A DNA stretch of 14,267 bases, taken from contig CAMWOK010000046.1 of the NCBI GenBank assembly GCA_947175845.1, forward strand, positions 1 to 14,267, given 5' to 3'. The position numbers and the translations under genes were made by a program. Origin of the DNA: an uncultured Lachnospiraceae bacterium. Its GTDB lineage: Bacteria > Bacillota > Clostridia > Lachnospirales > Lachnospiraceae. Shown here in pieces: positions 6,828 to 14,267 of this stretch. The notes below the pieces were generated by a model that made no database searches, was not told the DNA's origin, and saw only the letters and a program-made list of their open reading frames with translations. The number at the start of each line of letters is the position of its first letter. The stretch's first letter is position 1.

Positions 6828-7970
6828 ATGCAGATTTATGTGGTAAAAAGAGGGGACAGTATAGACAGCATCGCCGCAGCCTACGCGGTTGATGCGCTTC
6901 AAATTGCTTATGACAACCAGATTCCGGCGCCGTACCGCCTGGCAGTCGGTCAGGCGTTGCTGATTCCGGTGGAGGATGTGGTACAACAGAAGAGAGCCGT
7001 GCGTGTCAACGGCTACGCGTATCCATACATACAGGCGCAGGTGCTCTCGGAGACCCTGCCCTATCTGACCAACATATCCGTGTTTTCCTACGGTTTTACC
7101 ACAGAGGGGAATCTGGTGCCGCCCAGGACCGATGACAGCCGGGTAATCAATGAGGCATGGCGCCAGGGCACCGCGCCGATTCTGGTTCTGACGCCGTTTG
7201 ACGAGACGGGAATGTTTAACAATTATCTGATCAGCGCACTCATGGGCAGTATGGCCGCACAGCAGAATTTGATCGATCAGATGTTTGCCACGATGGAGGA
7301 GAAAGGCTTTGTTGGGATTGACCTGGATTTTGAGTACATCCTGCCGCAGGATCGGGTTGCATATGCGGAGTTTGTCGCAAATGTGAGGGCGCAGGCAGCG
7401 CCCAAGGGCTATCCGGTCTCCGTGGCACTTGCGCCAAAGACATCTGCAGACCAGCAGGGGCTGTTGTACGAGGGAAAGGACTACAGGCTGCTCGGCGCGG
7501 CGGCGGACAGTGTGCTGCTCATGACCTATGAGTGGGGCTACACCTACGGTCCGCCTATGGCAGTCGCACCCATCAACAAGGTGCGCGAGGTGGTGGAGTA
7601 TGCGGTGACAGAGATTCCGACGGAGAAGATTGACCTGGGAATCCCCAATTATGGCTACGACTGGACGCTGCCCTTTGTGCAGGGCAGTTCCCGCGCCCGG
7701 ACAATCGGAAACGCGCAGGCGGTGCAGATTGCGATTGAAAATGACGCCGTGATACAGTTTGACGAGATTGCCATGTCGCCGTTTTTTCACTATGAAAAAG
7801 ACGGGGCAGTGCACGAAGTATGGTTTGAGGATGTGCGCAGCATGCAAGAAAAGTTTCGCCTGATCGCGGAGTATGGGCTGCGCGGCATGGGATACTGGCA
7901 GGTGATGAAGCTGTTTCGCGCAAACTGGCTGCTGCTTGCGGATACTTTTGATATCATCAGATTTGGCTGA
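6828..7970 (+). CDS. LysM-GH18 glycosidase, SleL/YaaH-like
   Basis: A 380-residue protein with one N-terminal LysM domain (about residues 2-48, YVVKRGDSIDSIAAAYAV to GQALLIPV), which binds peptidoglycan, and a GH18 domain (about 60-375). The catalytic motif is present as GIDLDFEY with Asp165, Asp167 and the acid Glu169. This layout is that of spore cortex-lytic N-acetylglucosaminidases SleL/YaaH, which have no secretion signal and are deposited in the spore; none is seen here either. The ATG at 6828 has GGAGAGG 7 nt upstream. It begins 31 nt after the protease stop, so the two are almost certainly co-transcribed, supporting a joint role in spore peptidoglycan breakdown or germination. A vegetative wall role cannot be excluded. 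Confidence 0.92.
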   Translation: MQIYVVKRGDSIDSIAAAYAVDALQIAYDNQIPAPYRLAVGQALLIPVEDVVQQKRAVRVNGYAYPYIQAQVLSETLPYLTNISVFSYGFTTEGNLVPPRTDDSRVINEAWRQGTAPILVLTPFDETGMFNNYLISALMGSMAAQQNLIDQMFATMEEKGFVGIDLDFEYILPQDRVAYAEFVANVRAQAAPKGYPVSVALAPKTSADQQGLLYEGKDYRLLGAAADSVLLMTYEWGYTYGPPMAVAPINKVREVVEYAVTEIPTEKIDLGIPNYGYDWTLPFVQGSSRARTIGNAQAVQIAIENDAVIQFDEIAMSPFFHYEKDGAVHEVWFEDVRSMQEKFRLIAEYGLRGMGYWQVMKLFRANWLLLADTFDIIRFG

Positions 7971-7975
7971 GAAAT

Positions 7976-8009
7976 TTAAAAAAGAACCCCCTTTGTCAGA
8001 GGGGGTTCT
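7976..8009 (-). terminator. Intrinsic terminator of the GH112 operon
   Basis: On the minus strand AGAACCCCC and GGGGGTTCT form a 9-bp stem with a 9-nt loop, followed by CTTTTTTAAATTT. The kinase stop codon (7996-7998) lies within the loop, so the last codons form one arm. On the plus strand the hairpin has no U-tract after it, so it is a weak stop for the GH18 transcript. Confidence 0.85.
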
Positions 8010-9126
8010 GGTATCTGGCGACAATCGCCTGCATTTCTTTCCACTTTTTTTCCATGTCTGCGACCAGTTTGAACTGTGTCCTTGCGCGGTCGAGGTTGTG
8101 GTTTGCGCGGTGGACTTTAAAGTAGTGGTCCCCGGTCAGAAAATCTGCGAGAAAGCGGATTCCGCACTCGTAGGTCATCATCTTTGCGCCCATGGGGAGC
8201 ATCTCGATCTCCTTCGCGGTGAGACTTCCCGCACAGCCTTCGAGATAGCCTCTTGTGAAGGCTTCAAACAGTGATAAATCGACCGACACCTTGTCCAGGT
8301 CCGGCTCGTCCTCTGCGCCTGTGCTGGCGCCGAAGCGGATGGAGTCCCCGAAGTCATACAGGGAGAGTCCCGGCATGACAGTGTCGAGGTCAATGATGCA
8401 CAGCGCTTTGCGCGTGTCAGCGTCAAACAGAATATTGTTGAGCTTGGTGTCGTTGTGCGTCACGCGCAGCGGCAGCGTGCCTTCCGCTAAGAGGTCTGTC
8501 AGAACGGATGTGTCCTGCTCCCGATCGAGCGCAAATGCGATTTCTCTCTGCGCCAGGGCTGCCCGCTCCGGGTCAGCATCCTGCACTGCCTTTTTGAAAT
8601 CCTGGAAGCGGGAGACTGTGTTGTGGAAGTTCGGAATGGTTTCGTGGAGCGTCTCCACAGGAAACCCGGCAAGCATTTTCTGGAAGTTTCCAAAAGCGAC
8701 AGCACTGTCATAAAAATCCTTTTCACCCTCCACCTTTTCCAGGCACATGGAGCGCTCGATAAACGGGAAGACGCGCCAGTAATTTTCTGCGCTGTCCTGA
8801 TACCAGTCTGCGCCGTCTGCCGTCTTTACGACATTGAGCGTCTCCCTGTCCGGGTCGCCGCCCTGGGAGAGGATGATCTGGCGCAGGTATTGGGTCACAT
8901 GGACGACGTTTTCCATCAGCTGTGGCGGATTTTTGAAGATATCGTGGTTCATCCGCTGCAGGATATATCGCCGTTCACCGTTTTCGGGCGTCTGGCAGCG
9001 CATCAGGAACGTGTCGTTGATATGTCCGTTTCCGTAGGGGAGGCATTCTGTCAGACTGCTGCTGTCCGCGAGAAATGCGGCGACTGCCTCGTCTATTTTG
9101 GAACATGCTAAATTTTCTGTATGCAT
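7996..9126 (-). CDS. nahK: N-acetylhexosamine 1-kinase (NahK-like phosphotransferase)
   Basis: A 376-residue member of the aminoglycoside phosphotransferase/choline kinase fold. NahK adds phosphate from ATP to the anomeric hydroxyl of GlcNAc or GalNAc in the cytoplasm, feeding the amino sugar released by the GNB/LNB phosphorylase into UDP-sugar metabolism. Visible are the nucleotide-side loop YGNGHINDTF (about 31-40), the catalytic loop RVTHNDTKLNN with Asp226 as likely base, and the metal-binding IIDLDTVMPG (about 244-253). Length is close to Bifidobacterium NahK (about 359). AAGGAG lies 5 nt before the ATG. It follows the phosphorylase gene by 27 nt and ends the operon. The neighbour makes the NahK assignment more secure than the fold alone; the exact substrate preference is not visible. 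Confidence 0.88.
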   Translation of the reverse strand: MHTENLACSKIDEAVAAFLADSSSLTECLPYGNGHINDTFLMRCQTPENGERRYILQRMNHDIFKNPPQLMENVVHVTQYLRQIILSQGGDPDRETLNVVKTADGADWYQDSAENYWRVFPFIERSMCLEKVEGEKDFYDSAVAFGNFQKMLAGFPVETLHETIPNFHNTVSRFQDFKKAVQDADPERAALAQREIAFALDREQDTSVLTDLLAEGTLPLRVTHNDTKLNNILFDADTRKALCIIDLDTVMPGLSLYDFGDSIRFGASTGAEDEPDLDKVSVDLSLFEAFTRGYLEGCAGSLTAKEIEMLPMGAKMMTYECGIRFLADFLTGDHYFKVHRANHNLDRARTQFKLVADMEKKWKEMQAIVARYQNPL

Positions 9127-9153
9127 AGTTGCTCCTTATGAATAAAAAATTCC

Positions 9154-11316
9154 TCAGTTCATGTCTATCCAGCGCATCTCCATCGGCGCCAGGTCAAGGT
9201 GTGCGAAGCATTCGCCCTGCACATACAAGTCTGTCGCCCTCGGCTCTCTGGAATTGTTGATGACGGCAATCTTCTTAGTCTGCTCAAAGACTGCAAGCTC
9301 TGTGTCCACGTTGGTGACATAGAACTTCTTCATCTCATCCTCCCTGTGTGCGGCATAGTAAATCGCGCGCAGCAGGATGCGGCAGTTCTGCGGGGAGTAC
9401 GGAAGCCCTGCGAAGTAGACGCTCCGTCCCTTGCCGTACTCGTTCACAACAAGGCGGCTGTACTTTCCGTCCATGTTGAGTATCTGGTAGTGCTCACCCT
9501 GCGCGTAGATGCGGCTCTTGCCCTCGCCAAAGTCGATCTCGCCCGGGATGTCCTCCAGGATAAAGTGCGTGCTGTCGAGCGAATTGTACTTGTCGGTGCT
9601 CATGGAGAAGCCAAGTTCCCTGTCGACGCCCAGCACGTCGCTGAGCTGGAAATAACGCCCCTGATACTGGCAGGCACTCGGCTCACCAACGCCGATCAAC
9701 CCGCCGCCCTCGTCGACAAATCTGCGGATGGCGCAGACCACTTTTTCGTCTTTCCAGTTCTCGGCGCCGCTCCAGGAAGTGTAGGCATCTCCGGCGTTGA
9801 TAATGACTCTGATCGCAGGGTCGATTCCGTTTTTGATCTGTTCAAAGTCGATAAACTCCACGTCGATCGGCATGCCGCTGAGACATTCAATCACGCCCAC
9901 ATACGAGTAGATCTCCCGGTACCACAGCGCGTGGTGCACCTGGTTTGACATCCAGCGCCTGATGCCGCCCCAGCAGTTCAAGATGGCTACCTTGAACGGT
10001 GCTGTGTACGCCTTTGTCCCCTGCATATTCTGGTGTATCTGCCGGAATTCGTCCACAACCTTCTGAATCTGGTCGATAAAGCCGGGCCACTCGGCAGCCA
10101 GTTTGAGATATCCGCCGTACCCAATGCGGTCGAGCGGGGAGCGCAGGATTGCCCTTCGCGCCTTCAACCAGTTCTCCTGCGCCTCACCGATCGGGTCGCC
10201 GCCCTCGGTGAATACGTCGGGGAAAAAGTAGGGGAGCAGACGTCCTTCTGTGTAGTTTACGCCGTCGATATCGGAAATCATGCGCAGCGTGACGCCGTCA
10301 CCCACGGAGCCAACAACGGCGTCCAGTCCGATATTTTTGAAATATTTGCCAAACGGCTCAGTCCCGATCCAGTGGTCGCCCAGAAACATCATCGCTTCCT
10401 TGCCGTAGCTGTGCACGATGTCCACCAGCTCCTTTGCGAGCTTGGAGACCTCAATCTGCTGGAACTCGATAAAGTCACGAAACTCCTTGGACGGCACGCG
10501 GAAGGTCGAGTTGTGGTAGCCCTGATCCACGATGTATTCAGGGCGGAACGGATAGCCTGCCCACTTTTCAAACTGCTCGAGGATGTAGGGGCTGACGCTC
10601 GCACTGTAGCCAAACCACTCCACGTATTTCTCCCGCTTCTGATCGTCAAAAGTCAGTGTAAACTGGTGGAAGAAGGTGGTAAAGCGCACCACATTCACAT
10701 GCGGGTTGTCCTCGCACCATTTCTTTAACTTTTCTTTTACATAAACCTGTGTCTTGGGCTGCCGCACGTCAAAAGTCAGCTGGTGCGGCGCGTTCTTCCA
10801 GTCATTTGTGATAAAGTTGTACATATGTACGGGGTCCCAGATCAGGAATGCAAGGAAGCTGACAGTGTACTGATGATAGGGGATCGTCTCAATCACAACC
10901 TCGCCTGTCTCTGCGTCGTACTCCCACTTGTCGGTCGGCACGACCGCGCCTGTAGTCCGGTCGATAACCTCCCACCAGCGCTTTGGAGAGTCGATGGTGT
11001 TGACTTTGAGCTGCTCGGTGTGGAAGCCCTTCATCAGCCGGATGCGAAGGCTGTCACCTTTTGCCGTGACACGGTCGCTGATGAGATATTCCTGCTGGAT
11101 TTCCTCCGGGTTCTGCATTGCCCAGTTGTTGTCTTTGCGGGTGGTGTAGTACGTCGCATAAATCTTGGCATCCTGGCTCAAAAGTTCCTCTGGCATGGTT
11201 GTTCCGTCACAGTCGCGCAGGGCGTCTGCGCCCAGCATATTTTTCAGCCGTATCGTTTCATCCACCATGTCTACATCCGTGGGAAGAGTCAGCCGGCCGG
11301 TGTTTTCTGTATTCAT
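9154..11316 (-). CDS. GH112 1,3-beta-galactosyl-N-acetylhexosamine phosphorylase
   Basis: A cytoplasmic 720-residue enzyme of family GH112, which splits galacto-N-biose or lacto-N-biose with inorganic phosphate into alpha-galactose-1-phosphate and GalNAc or GlcNAc. Length agrees with the family (about 710-750). FLGDHWIGTEPFG at about 311-323 likely carries the general-acid aspartate (Asp314, matching Asp313 reported for the Bifidobacterium enzyme), inside a TIM-barrel-like N-terminal part. A glutamine-amidotransferase-like domain (about 430-640) and a small C-terminal beta domain follow. AAGGAGGT lies about 9 nt before the ATG. It sits between the small membrane protein and the NahK-like kinase. 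GH112 also contains galactosyl-rhamnose phosphorylases; the kinase neighbour favours GNB/LNB, but which of the two sugars cannot be read from sequence alone. Confidence 0.93.
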   Translation of the reverse strand: MNTENTGRLTLPTDVDMVDETIRLKNMLGADALRDCDGTTMPEELLSQDAKIYATYYTTRKDNNWAMQNPEEIQQEYLISDRVTAKGDSLRIRLMKGFHTEQLKVNTIDSPKRWWEVIDRTTGAVVPTDKWEYDAETGEVVIETIPYHQYTVSFLAFLIWDPVHMYNFITNDWKNAPHQLTFDVRQPKTQVYVKEKLKKWCEDNPHVNVVRFTTFFHQFTLTFDDQKREKYVEWFGYSASVSPYILEQFEKWAGYPFRPEYIVDQGYHNSTFRVPSKEFRDFIEFQQIEVSKLAKELVDIVHSYGKEAMMFLGDHWIGTEPFGKYFKNIGLDAVVGSVGDGVTLRMISDIDGVNYTEGRLLPYFFPDVFTEGGDPIGEAQENWLKARRAILRSPLDRIGYGGYLKLAAEWPGFIDQIQKVVDEFRQIHQNMQGTKAYTAPFKVAILNCWGGIRRWMSNQVHHALWYREIYSYVGVIECLSGMPIDVEFIDFEQIKNGIDPAIRVIINAGDAYTSWSGAENWKDEKVVCAIRRFVDEGGGLIGVGEPSACQYQGRYFQLSDVLGVDRELGFSMSTDKYNSLDSTHFILEDIPGEIDFGEGKSRIYAQGEHYQILNMDGKYSRLVVNEYGKGRSVYFAGLPYSPQNCRILLRAIYYAAHREDEMKKFYVTNVDTELAVFEQTKKIAVINNSREPRATDLYVQGECFAHLDLAPMEMRWIDMN

Positions 11317-11350
11317 AGTAGGGCACCTCCTTTGATGATAGCATTGTAAA

Positions 11351-11515
11351 TCATTGGTATTTTTTGTTGTAAATGTAGAGGAGAACTAATATTCCAATGA
11401 GGCCGACGAGCATTGTCATAAGCCCCGCTGGTCCGATATTGCGCTGTCCGGTGACAATCAGCACCATGCTGACGATAAAGACCACCAGATACAGCAGCCT
11501 GATGACATATTTCAT
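11351..11515 (-). CDS. Small two-helix membrane protein (DUF6903-like)
   Basis: A 54-residue protein beginning MKYVIRLLYLVVFIVSMVLI. It has two hydrophobic helices (about 5-22 and 31-48) joined by a short turn GQRNIGP, and a basic end YNKKYQ, so it should be a membrane hairpin. AAGGAGGG lies 5 nt before the ATG. It sits 18 nt after the second permease gene and 34 nt before the phosphorylase gene, in the same direction, so it belongs to the operon. It resembles small proteins annotated DUF6903 beside GNB/LNB transport genes in Lachnospiraceae, from memory. Its function is unknown; a helper of the transporter is a reasonable guess. Confidence 0.82.
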   Translation of the reverse strand: MKYVIRLLYLVVFIVSMVLIVTGQRNIGPAGLMTMLVGLIGILVLLYIYNKKYQ

Positions 11516-11533
11516 ATAAATCCCTCCTTGTAG

Positions 11534-12418
11534 TTAACCCTTTAAACCGCCGAGACTCATGCCCTGCGTCAGCTTCTTCTGCACTAGAATATACAGAATG
11601 AGCGTCGGCAGCATGACGATCACAAGACCCGCGTAGAGCTGCCCGTAGTTTGCGGCTGCCTTCTGCGCCTGCATCAGCTGCATCAGGCCGACGGGGAGTG
11701 TCTTAGAGCCTTTTGTGAGCAGTGTCATGGAGATGATGTACTCATTCCAGAAGGACAGGAAGTTGAACAGGATGACTGTGATGATGCTCGGCAGCGCCAT
11801 CGGCATCATGATCTGAACCATTGTGCGGAAGTACCCGCTGCCATCCATGTAAGCAGCCTCCTCATAGTCCTTGGGTATGGTCACAAAGAAGCCGGAGAGC
11901 AGATAGATCGTGAACGGCAGGGCAGTGGAGGCGTAGACAAGTGCCACGACAAAGAGGTTGTTGAGGAAAAATCCACTGCCGCCGATGCTTTTGAGGAATT
12001 TGTCCGCGTCCACAAACATCAGGAAAATCGGTACCACGATATAGTTCACATTGATGAACAGGCCGCCCATGAACATAATGTTAATCAGTTTGCTGCCCAG
12101 GAAGCGGTAGCGCGCGAGCACGTAGGCCGCGGGCAGTGCAACCACCAGCAGGATGACAAGCGCCAGCGCCGTCACCAGGATGGAGTTGAGGAAATACTCG
12201 CCCATGTTCGCCTTCTCGAAAGCGTCGATAAAGTTCTGGAAGTAGAAGCCCTTGGGCATTGTCCAAGGATTCCCGTAAAACTCCGAATTTTCCTTGATGG
12301 ATGCCAGAAATACCCACGCCACCGGGATCACAATGCTGATGGCGAGCGTCAGCAGGGCAACATAGATAAAAATCTTGTACAGTGTGTCAAGGCTCATTTC
12401 TTTCTTTTTTTTCTGCAT
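11534..12418 (-). CDS. Carbohydrate ABC transporter permease, MalG type
   Basis: A 294-residue inner-membrane permease of the CUT1 sugar class with about six hydrophobic segments. The EAA loop that docks the ATPase is clear near residues 186-210 (EEAAYMDGSG followed by IMMPMALP). AAAGGAGG lies 9 nt before the ATG. It starts 15 nt after the stop of the other permease and pairs with it to form the channel. No ATPase gene is in the window; CUT1 systems of Firmicutes often share one encoded elsewhere. The substrate is inferred as GNB/LNB from the enzymes downstream. Confidence 0.94.
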   Translation of the reverse strand: MQKKKKEMSLDTLYKIFIYVALLTLAISIVIPVAWVFLASIKENSEFYGNPWTMPKGFYFQNFIDAFEKANMGEYFLNSILVTALALVILLVVALPAAYVLARYRFLGSKLINIMFMGGLFINVNYIVVPIFLMFVDADKFLKSIGGSGFFLNNLFVVALVYASTALPFTIYLLSGFFVTIPKDYEEAAYMDGSGYFRTMVQIMMPMALPSIITVILFNFLSFWNEYIISMTLLTKGSKTLPVGLMQLMQAQKAAANYGQLYAGLVIVMLPTLILYILVQKKLTQGMSLGGLKG

Positions 12419-12433
12419 CTGTGTCTCCCTCCT

Positions 12434-13327
12434 TTAAAATTCCAGAGGTTCTCTCTTGGTGACGAAGTTAATCAGCGCCGACAAGCCAAAGGAGAACAGG
12501 AACACGACAACACCGATTGCCATACCGTAGCCGTAGGAGGAATTGGTGTACGCCTGTTTGTACATGTAACTTAGGAACACCTCGGTCGCGCCGTCCGGAC
12601 CGCCGTTTGTCAGCGCCTTTACAATCAGGAAGCTGATGTTGATGGAGCTGATGACAAAGAATGTCAGCGTCGTTCTGATGTTCGTCCAGATGAGCGGCAG
12701 GGTGATGGAGAAGAACTGGCGCATGCGCCCCGCGCCCTCGAGGTTTGCGGATTCATATAAGCTTTCCGGCACGCTTGCCATACTCGCCATGTACATGACC
12801 ATATAGTATCCGATTGCCTGCCAGATCATCGCGATGACCAGACTGTAGATGACCAGCTTCTGGTCGCCGAGCCAGAGGATCGGCGTCTTGTCACTCCCCC
12901 TGAAAATACCGATAATGCTGTTCAACAGTCCGTTGTTTGGGTCGTAGATTGCCGAGAAGATTGCCGAGATGACAACGACGGACAGGATGTTTGGGATATA
13001 AAATATAATGCGGAAGAAGTTTTGACCTCTGATCTTTTCCCGGGACAGGATTGCCGCGAAAATCAGGGAAAGCGCCATGGTGACAACTGTCACGATAGCG
13101 ATTAACAGGACGGAGTTCTGGAAGGAGCGGAAAAAGTTCGTGTCCTCCACCAGTATCTTAAAATTGTTGAGCCCGACAAACTGTTTGGTGTTGGAGTAGC
13201 CGCCCCACTTGTACAGAGACATCTTAAAGACGTTGAATGTGGGAATCAGCATAAAGATAACAAACAGTATGACTGCGGGCGCCACGCATATGGTTATAAA
13301 AAGCGATTTTCCTTTGACTTTTTTCAT
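12434..13327 (-). CDS. Carbohydrate ABC transporter permease, MalF/UgpA type
   Basis: A 297-residue CUT1 permease with a first membrane segment at about residues 10-30, a family-typical LYKW after it, and the EAA loop near 191-212 (YESANLEGAGRMRQFF followed by ITLP). GGAGG lies 7 nt before the ATG. It follows the solute-binding protein gene across a hairpin that probably lowers its transcription relative to the binding protein, a usual arrangement since the binding protein is needed in excess. Partner of the MalG-type permease downstream. Confidence 0.94.
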   Translation of the reverse strand: MKKVKGKSLFITICVAPAVILFVIFMLIPTFNVFKMSLYKWGGYSNTKQFVGLNNFKILVEDTNFFRSFQNSVLLIAIVTVVTMALSLIFAAILSREKIRGQNFFRIIFYIPNILSVVVISAIFSAIYDPNNGLLNSIIGIFRGSDKTPILWLGDQKLVIYSLVIAMIWQAIGYYMVMYMASMASVPESLYESANLEGAGRMRQFFSITLPLIWTNIRTTLTFFVISSINISFLIVKALTNGGPDGATEVFLSYMYKQAYTNSSYGYGMAIGVVVFLFSFGLSALINFVTKREPLEF

Positions 13328-13345
13328 GCGCTTACCTCCATTTTT

Positions 13346-13386
13346 GAAACGAAAAGCGCCCCAAAGGCAGAAACCTTTGGAGCGCT
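13346..13386 (-). terminator. Hairpin between binding protein and permease genes (leaky terminator)
   Basis: In the minus-strand RNA AGCGCUCCAAAGG pairs with CCUUUGGGGCGCU over 13 bp (one G-U) around a 6-nt loop, followed by UUUUCGUUU. It lies 10 nt after the binding-protein stop and about 20 nt before the permease ribosome site. The U-tract is interrupted, so partial read-through is expected. Confidence 0.72.
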
Positions 13387-13395
13387 CCTATAACC

Positions 13396-14267
13396 TTATT
13401 CCATTGCAGCTCTCAATTTGTCGCTTGCTTCCTCGACAGCCGCCTGCCACTCCGCAACGGTCTTGTCGCCGCTCACGATACTGTTGACTGTTCCGCACAG
13501 GGTATCGAGCATGTTCACGCCCTCAACCGGTGCAGTGGAAGCGAATCCGCCCATAACTGCGGTTGCGCCGTTGTCATAGATGCTGTAGAACATCTTGTTG
13601 TCGCCTTCCAGGGAATCGCTGACACCAGTGATCGGCTGGATTGCTGTGGATTTTGCAAAGATCTGTGCTGCCTCGTCAGAGTACATGTAAGCCACAAATT
13701 CCTTTGCCATATCCTGGTTCTCTGCTGCTGCAGGAATCCACATCTGCTCAAACCAGCAGAATGAGCATCCGGCACCACCATCATTGACAGCCGGGATTGC
13801 CATGAATCCCCACTCGAAACCGTCCGCTCTCGGTGCCTCACCCATCTCGCCCGGAAGCCATGTTCCGTTCGGGCAGAAGATTGCCTTGTTGTCAAGGATC
13901 AGCTGCTGATTCTTTGTGAAGTTGTCATTGTTGGCGTTGGCAACAGTTGTGCCCTCTGTGTATGTACCAAGCTTTGCGATCAGCTCAAATACCTTGGTTG
14001 CGTTCTCGCTCTCCCAGATACCATCCTCGTAAGTCATGCAGCTGTTGAAGAAATCGGAGCCGCCTGCGGAGGACAGGGTTGCGTATGTGAATGCGTCAAA
14101 GTATCCGGTTGTGGGATAGGTGAAGAGTGCGATGCCCTCCTCAGCTGCCTTGTCGCCAAGCGCCCACATTTCATCCCATGTGGTCGGAACATCCCAGCCT
14201 TTTTCCTTGAAAAGTCCCGCGTTGTAGAACAGTCCGCAGGGGCTGTAGAACATCGGTGCATAGTATG
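13396..14267 (-). CDS. Sugar ABC transporter solute-binding protein (partial, N-terminus outside window)
   Basis: The C-terminal 289 residues of an extracellular solute-binding protein of family 1; the frame is open to the right edge, and a methionine at 14253 is internal, so signal peptide and start lie beyond the window. Family landmarks include LFYNAGLFKEKGWDVPTTWDE, the hinge-region NGTWLPGE, and the late VAYMYSDEAAQIFAKS. Aromatic residues (several Trp and Phe, including FCWFEQMW) would stack on sugar rings. It heads the operon visible here and would capture GNB/LNB or related disaccharides outside the cell for the two permeases. Substrate is inferred from the GH112 and kinase genes downstream. 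Confidence 0.92.
   Translation of the reverse strand, partial: YYAPMFYSPCGLFYNAGLFKEKGWDVPTTWDEMWALGDKAAEEGIALFTYPTTGYFDAFTYATLSSAGGSDFFNSCMTYEDGIWESENATKVFELIAKLGTYTEGTTVANANNDNFTKNQQLILDNKAIFCPNGTWLPGEMGEAPRADGFEWGFMAIPAVNDGGAGCSFCWFEQMWIPAAAENQDMAKEFVAYMYSDEAAQIFAKSTAIQPITGVSDSLEGDNKMFYSIYDNGATAVMGGFASTAPVEGVNMLDTLCGTVNSIVSGDKTVAEWQAAVEEASDKLRAAME

Noticed and set aside
6606..8024. Long minus-strand open frame opposite the protease and GH18 genes
   Set aside because: It is antisense to two well-supported genes, is rich in His/Arg/Cys with no domain pattern, and has no ribosome site.
9199..11349. Several plus-strand open frames opposite the GH112 gene
   Set aside because: They lie antisense to a recognised enzyme and have no family-like motifs.

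Overview
The window looks like a chromosomal segment of a Gram-positive, anaerobic, spore-forming gut bacterium of the Clostridia, most likely Lachnospiraceae. This is inferred from strong AGGAGG-type ribosome binding sites, consensus sigma-A promoters, a Csp-like S8 subtilase beside a LysM-GH18 (SleL/YaaH-like) protein, and a galacto-N-biose/lacto-N-biose (GNB/LNB) utilisation locus typical of mucin and milk-oligosaccharide feeders. There are no tRNA or rRNA genes, insertion sequences, prophage or CRISPR.

Left part (1-3266). An AraC-family cupin regulator and a 96-residue stand-alone protein lie on the minus strand. The 96-residue protein matches the N-terminal propeptide of Csp-type subtilases. 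Divergent from it on the plus strand are an unrecognised lipoprotein and a small four-helix (DUF2383-like) protein, ending in a clear intrinsic terminator. The divergent promoters overlap at their -10 elements; the rightward one is a perfect TTGACA-17-TATAAT.

Middle (3267-7970, plus strand). A TTGACC-17-TATAAT promoter and a leader of about 200 nt precede a methyl-accepting chemotaxis protein. It is followed, with little spacing and no visible terminator, by an S8 subtilase with an intact Asp/His/Ser triad but no propeptide, and then by a LysM-GH18 glycosidase. The missing propeptide matches what the orphan 96-residue gene encodes about 4 kb away, which suggests a split protease/propeptide pair. 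This is the most unusual feature of the window.

Right part (7976-14267, minus strand). This is a sugar operon. In transcription order it holds a solute-binding protein (its N-terminus lies outside the window), a hairpin that probably attenuates transcription, two CUT1 ABC permeases, a 54-residue two-helix membrane protein, a GH112 beta-galactoside phosphorylase and an N-acetylhexosamine 1-kinase, then an intrinsic terminator. Together these would import GNB/LNB, split it with phosphate into galactose-1-phosphate and GalNAc/GlcNAc, and phosphorylate the amino sugar. The ATPase subunit, GalT and GalE are not in the window.
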